Shown here: piece after piece, positions 62,691-64,000 of the stretch
How the letters are laid out: the number at the start of each line of letters is the position of its first letter
Numbering within the stretch: the stretch's first letter is position 1
Notes under the pieces: model-generated
The model's database searches: none
What the model saw: only the letters and a program-made list of their open reading frames with translations
What the model was told of the DNA's origin: nothing
NCBI RefSeq assembly: GCF_021735925.1
Contig: NZ_WMEA01000004.1
Span: 310,001-374,000 of the forward strand
DNA: 64,000 bases
Direction of reading: 5' to 3'
Source of the DNA: Loktanella sp. M215
GTDB taxonomy: Bacteria > Pseudomonadota > Alphaproteobacteria > Rhodobacterales > Rhodobacteraceae
Translations under genes and position numbers: made by a program

Positions 62691-63080
62691 TCATGCAAGC
62701 TGTAACTGCTTGGCAATATCCCCCAAAATCTGAGCGATGTGTTCTGTTGGATAGGGCTTCGGAAAAAACTTTGATCCCTCTGGGACATGCATATCTTTGA
62801 GGTCCACCTTGCCTGATGCGATAATGATCGCGACCGGCGGCCAGCGATCACGCACGTAGGCGGCGAGCTTCATACCGTCCATGGAGCCGGGCATGTCGAT
62901 ATCGGTGAACAGGATGCCGATGTCGTCATGCAGCTCCATCAAAATAATCGCGGCATCAGCGTTAGATGCGTCGTAGACCTTAAATCCTGCGTCTTCGATC
63001 ATGTCGACAGCTTCCATGCGGATCAGGGGCTCGTCCTCGACAACCAGGACGGCCGGCGGCACGTGGGCTGTAATGTTCAT
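62691..63080 (-). CDS. Single-domain response regulator
   Basis: A 129-residue CheY-like receiver without an output domain: acidic pair in VLVVEDEPLIRM, phospho-Asp in GILFTDIDMPGSMDGMKLA, Ser in IIIASGKVD and Lys in FFPKPYPTEHI. Receivers of this FixJ/CheY-like class next to HWE kinases often act as phosphate relays or sinks, for example in general stress control of alphaproteobacteria. It lies 30 bases downstream of the kinase gene. Confidence 0.88.
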   Translation of the reverse strand: MNITAHVPPAVLVVEDEPLIRMEAVDMIEDAGFKVYDASNADAAIILMELHDDIGILFTDIDMPGSMDGMKLAAYVRDRWPPVAIIIASGKVDLKDMHVPEGSKFFPKPYPTEHIAQILGDIAKQLQLA

Positions 63081-63110
63081 GCTTACTCGTCCTCGGAATT
63101 TTTTTGGGAA

Positions 63111-64000
63111 TCACGCTGTGAGACCTGACAGGGGTGCTGTCAGATTGAAGGCCAAACCAGTCGGATCGTAATTGAGTTCCGCAACACCGTAAAAATAGCC
63201 TGCGAGAGCCTGTTCGATCATCCGGCTGCCAAATCCGCGCCGTGTGGGTTTGGCGACTGCGGGCCCGCCGCTTTCCCGCCATGCGAACGTGAACCCAGCA
63301 GCGGGCAAATCTTCATTGGCTGTCCAGACAATGTCGATGCGGCCCCGGTCGTTGGACAGCGCCCCGTATTTTGTAGCATTGGTTGCGAGCTCGTGCAGGG
63401 CCATCGTCAGCGCCAGCGCTTGCTTCGAACCAATTGGAAGGTTCGGCCCGTAAATGCTGAAACGGTCCTCACCTGTGTGATGCGGCATCAGGGCCGCCTC
63501 AACGACGTCCCGGATATACGTTTCTGTCCATGTCGAATGGATCAACCTGTCATGCGCTTGCGACATCATGCTGATGCGAGACTGGATTGCAGTGCGTGCG
63601 TCGTCGAGACTATCCGATTGTCGCAGCGTTTGCGATACCATGGCATGCACCATCGCCAGTGTATTTTTTACACGGTGGTTCATTTCAGCAAGCAGCAACT
63701 GACGCTGCTCCTGCGCCACCTTGATCTCGTGGATGTCGGTGCAACTGCCATACCAGCGCTGGATTCTGGCGGTCGTATCCCGCATCGGCTGCGCACGGCC
63801 CAAAACCCAGCGATACTCACCGGAGTGATGCTTCAAACGATACTCGATCTCATAAGGCTCGCCCGACTTTAGACTGCTGCGCCATGCCGCCCAGGCCCGG
63901 TCCTGATCGTCGGGGTGAAACATCCCGTTCCACGCTTCACCGTCCGTCGAGCCCTCTGGCACACCGGTGAACTCATACCAGCGCGCGTTGTAGTAGTCAT
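63111..64000 (-). CDS. PAS-HWE histidine kinase (5' part beyond right edge)
   Basis: The frame is open to the window end (DYYNARWYEFTGVPEGSTDG at the edge). A PAS/PAC module (FHPDDQDRAWAAWRSSLKSG, EIEYRLKHHSGEYRWVLGRA) is followed by the HWE kinase H-box LLLAEMNHRVKNTLAMVHAM, with the phospho-His in NHRVKN. Then come the N box MALHELATNATKYGALS and the WRE motif in FAWRESGG that names the family. It is a soluble sensor, probably for light or redox via PAS, and likely phosphorylates the adjacent receiver. The true N-terminus is not visible. Confidence 0.87.
   Translation of the reverse strand, partial: DYYNARWYEFTGVPEGSTDGEAWNGMFHPDDQDRAWAAWRSSLKSGEPYEIEYRLKHHSGEYRWVLGRAQPMRDTTARIQRWYGSCTDIHEIKVAQEQRQLLLAEMNHRVKNTLAMVHAMVSQTLRQSDSLDDARTAIQSRISMMSQAHDRLIHSTWTETYIRDVVEAALMPHHTGEDRFSIYGPNLPIGSKQALALTMALHELATNATKYGALSNDRGRIDIVWTANEDLPAAGFTFAWRESGGPAVAKPTRRGFGSRMIEQALAGYFYGVAELNYDPTGLAFNLTAPLSGLTA

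Overview
The window looks like chromosomal (or chromid) DNA of a marine Rhodobacterales/Roseobacter-type alphaproteobacterium. The evidence is high G+C, the cho/bet choline locus in its alphaproteobacterial form with choline sulfatase, a PQQ alcohol-oxidation locus next to a form II cox-type molybdenum hydroxylase, an H-NS-like protein, alphaproteobacterial rpsU, HWE kinase signalling, and a short intergenic repeat of a kind I associate with this order.

Layout. 1-572: edge of an IS3-family element inserted into the terminal repeats of an IS21-like element. 735-8915: choline uptake (choXWV, minus strand) divergent from betI-betC-betB-betA, which turn choline-O-sulfate and choline into glycine betaine. 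9013-10940: a scar of broken genes (hydrolase tail, ParB-like fragment, IS5-type transposase tail). 11166-13308: H-NS-like protein, SRAP remnant, membrane protein and small ORFs. 13305-20227: RND efflux pump (adaptor plus permease, minus strand) divergent from a GbsR/MarR-like regulator, a NodT-type outer-membrane lipoprotein and a second related regulator. 20353-24602: PqiABC-type MCE lipid-transport module with PqiA split in two and a very long PqiB. 24698-29788: small envelope ORFs, a LysR regulator, and a TetR-controlled operon (SRPBCC, VOC, GFA, DUF6958-like). 29789-30932: about 1.1 kb with no convincing gene.

30933-52960 is one functional block for periplasmic alcohol oxidation. It holds a lanthanide-type PQQ alcohol dehydrogenase (ExaF/PedH-like), a FIST protein, a hybrid kinase and a LuxR-type regulator, cytochrome c, two periplasmic binding proteins typical of PQQ systems, a YVTN propeller, an ABC-2 exporter, a SEL1 protein, a NitT/TauT-like ABC importer whose permease lies 13 kb from its partners, a form II coxSLM molybdenum hydroxylase with CoxG, and a NosR-like flavo/iron-sulfur membrane protein with its flavin transferase ApbE. 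A reasonable reading is alcohol to aldehyde in the periplasm, then aldehyde (or another carbonyl) oxidation by the Mo enzyme. The substrate assignment is inference.

53292-61819 is a defence island: a three-gene TerB / DUF2791 ATPase / Lhr-like helicase module that matches the Shango anti-phage system as I remember it, a BrnT/BrnA toxin-antitoxin pair, and a coupled AAA ATPase plus RloB/Toprim-like protein. 62202-64000 holds rpsU, a single-domain response regulator and the 3' part of an HWE histidine kinase running off the right edge.

No tRNA, rRNA or CRISPR array was seen. No pqq biosynthesis genes and no cox maturation genes other than coxG are in the window.
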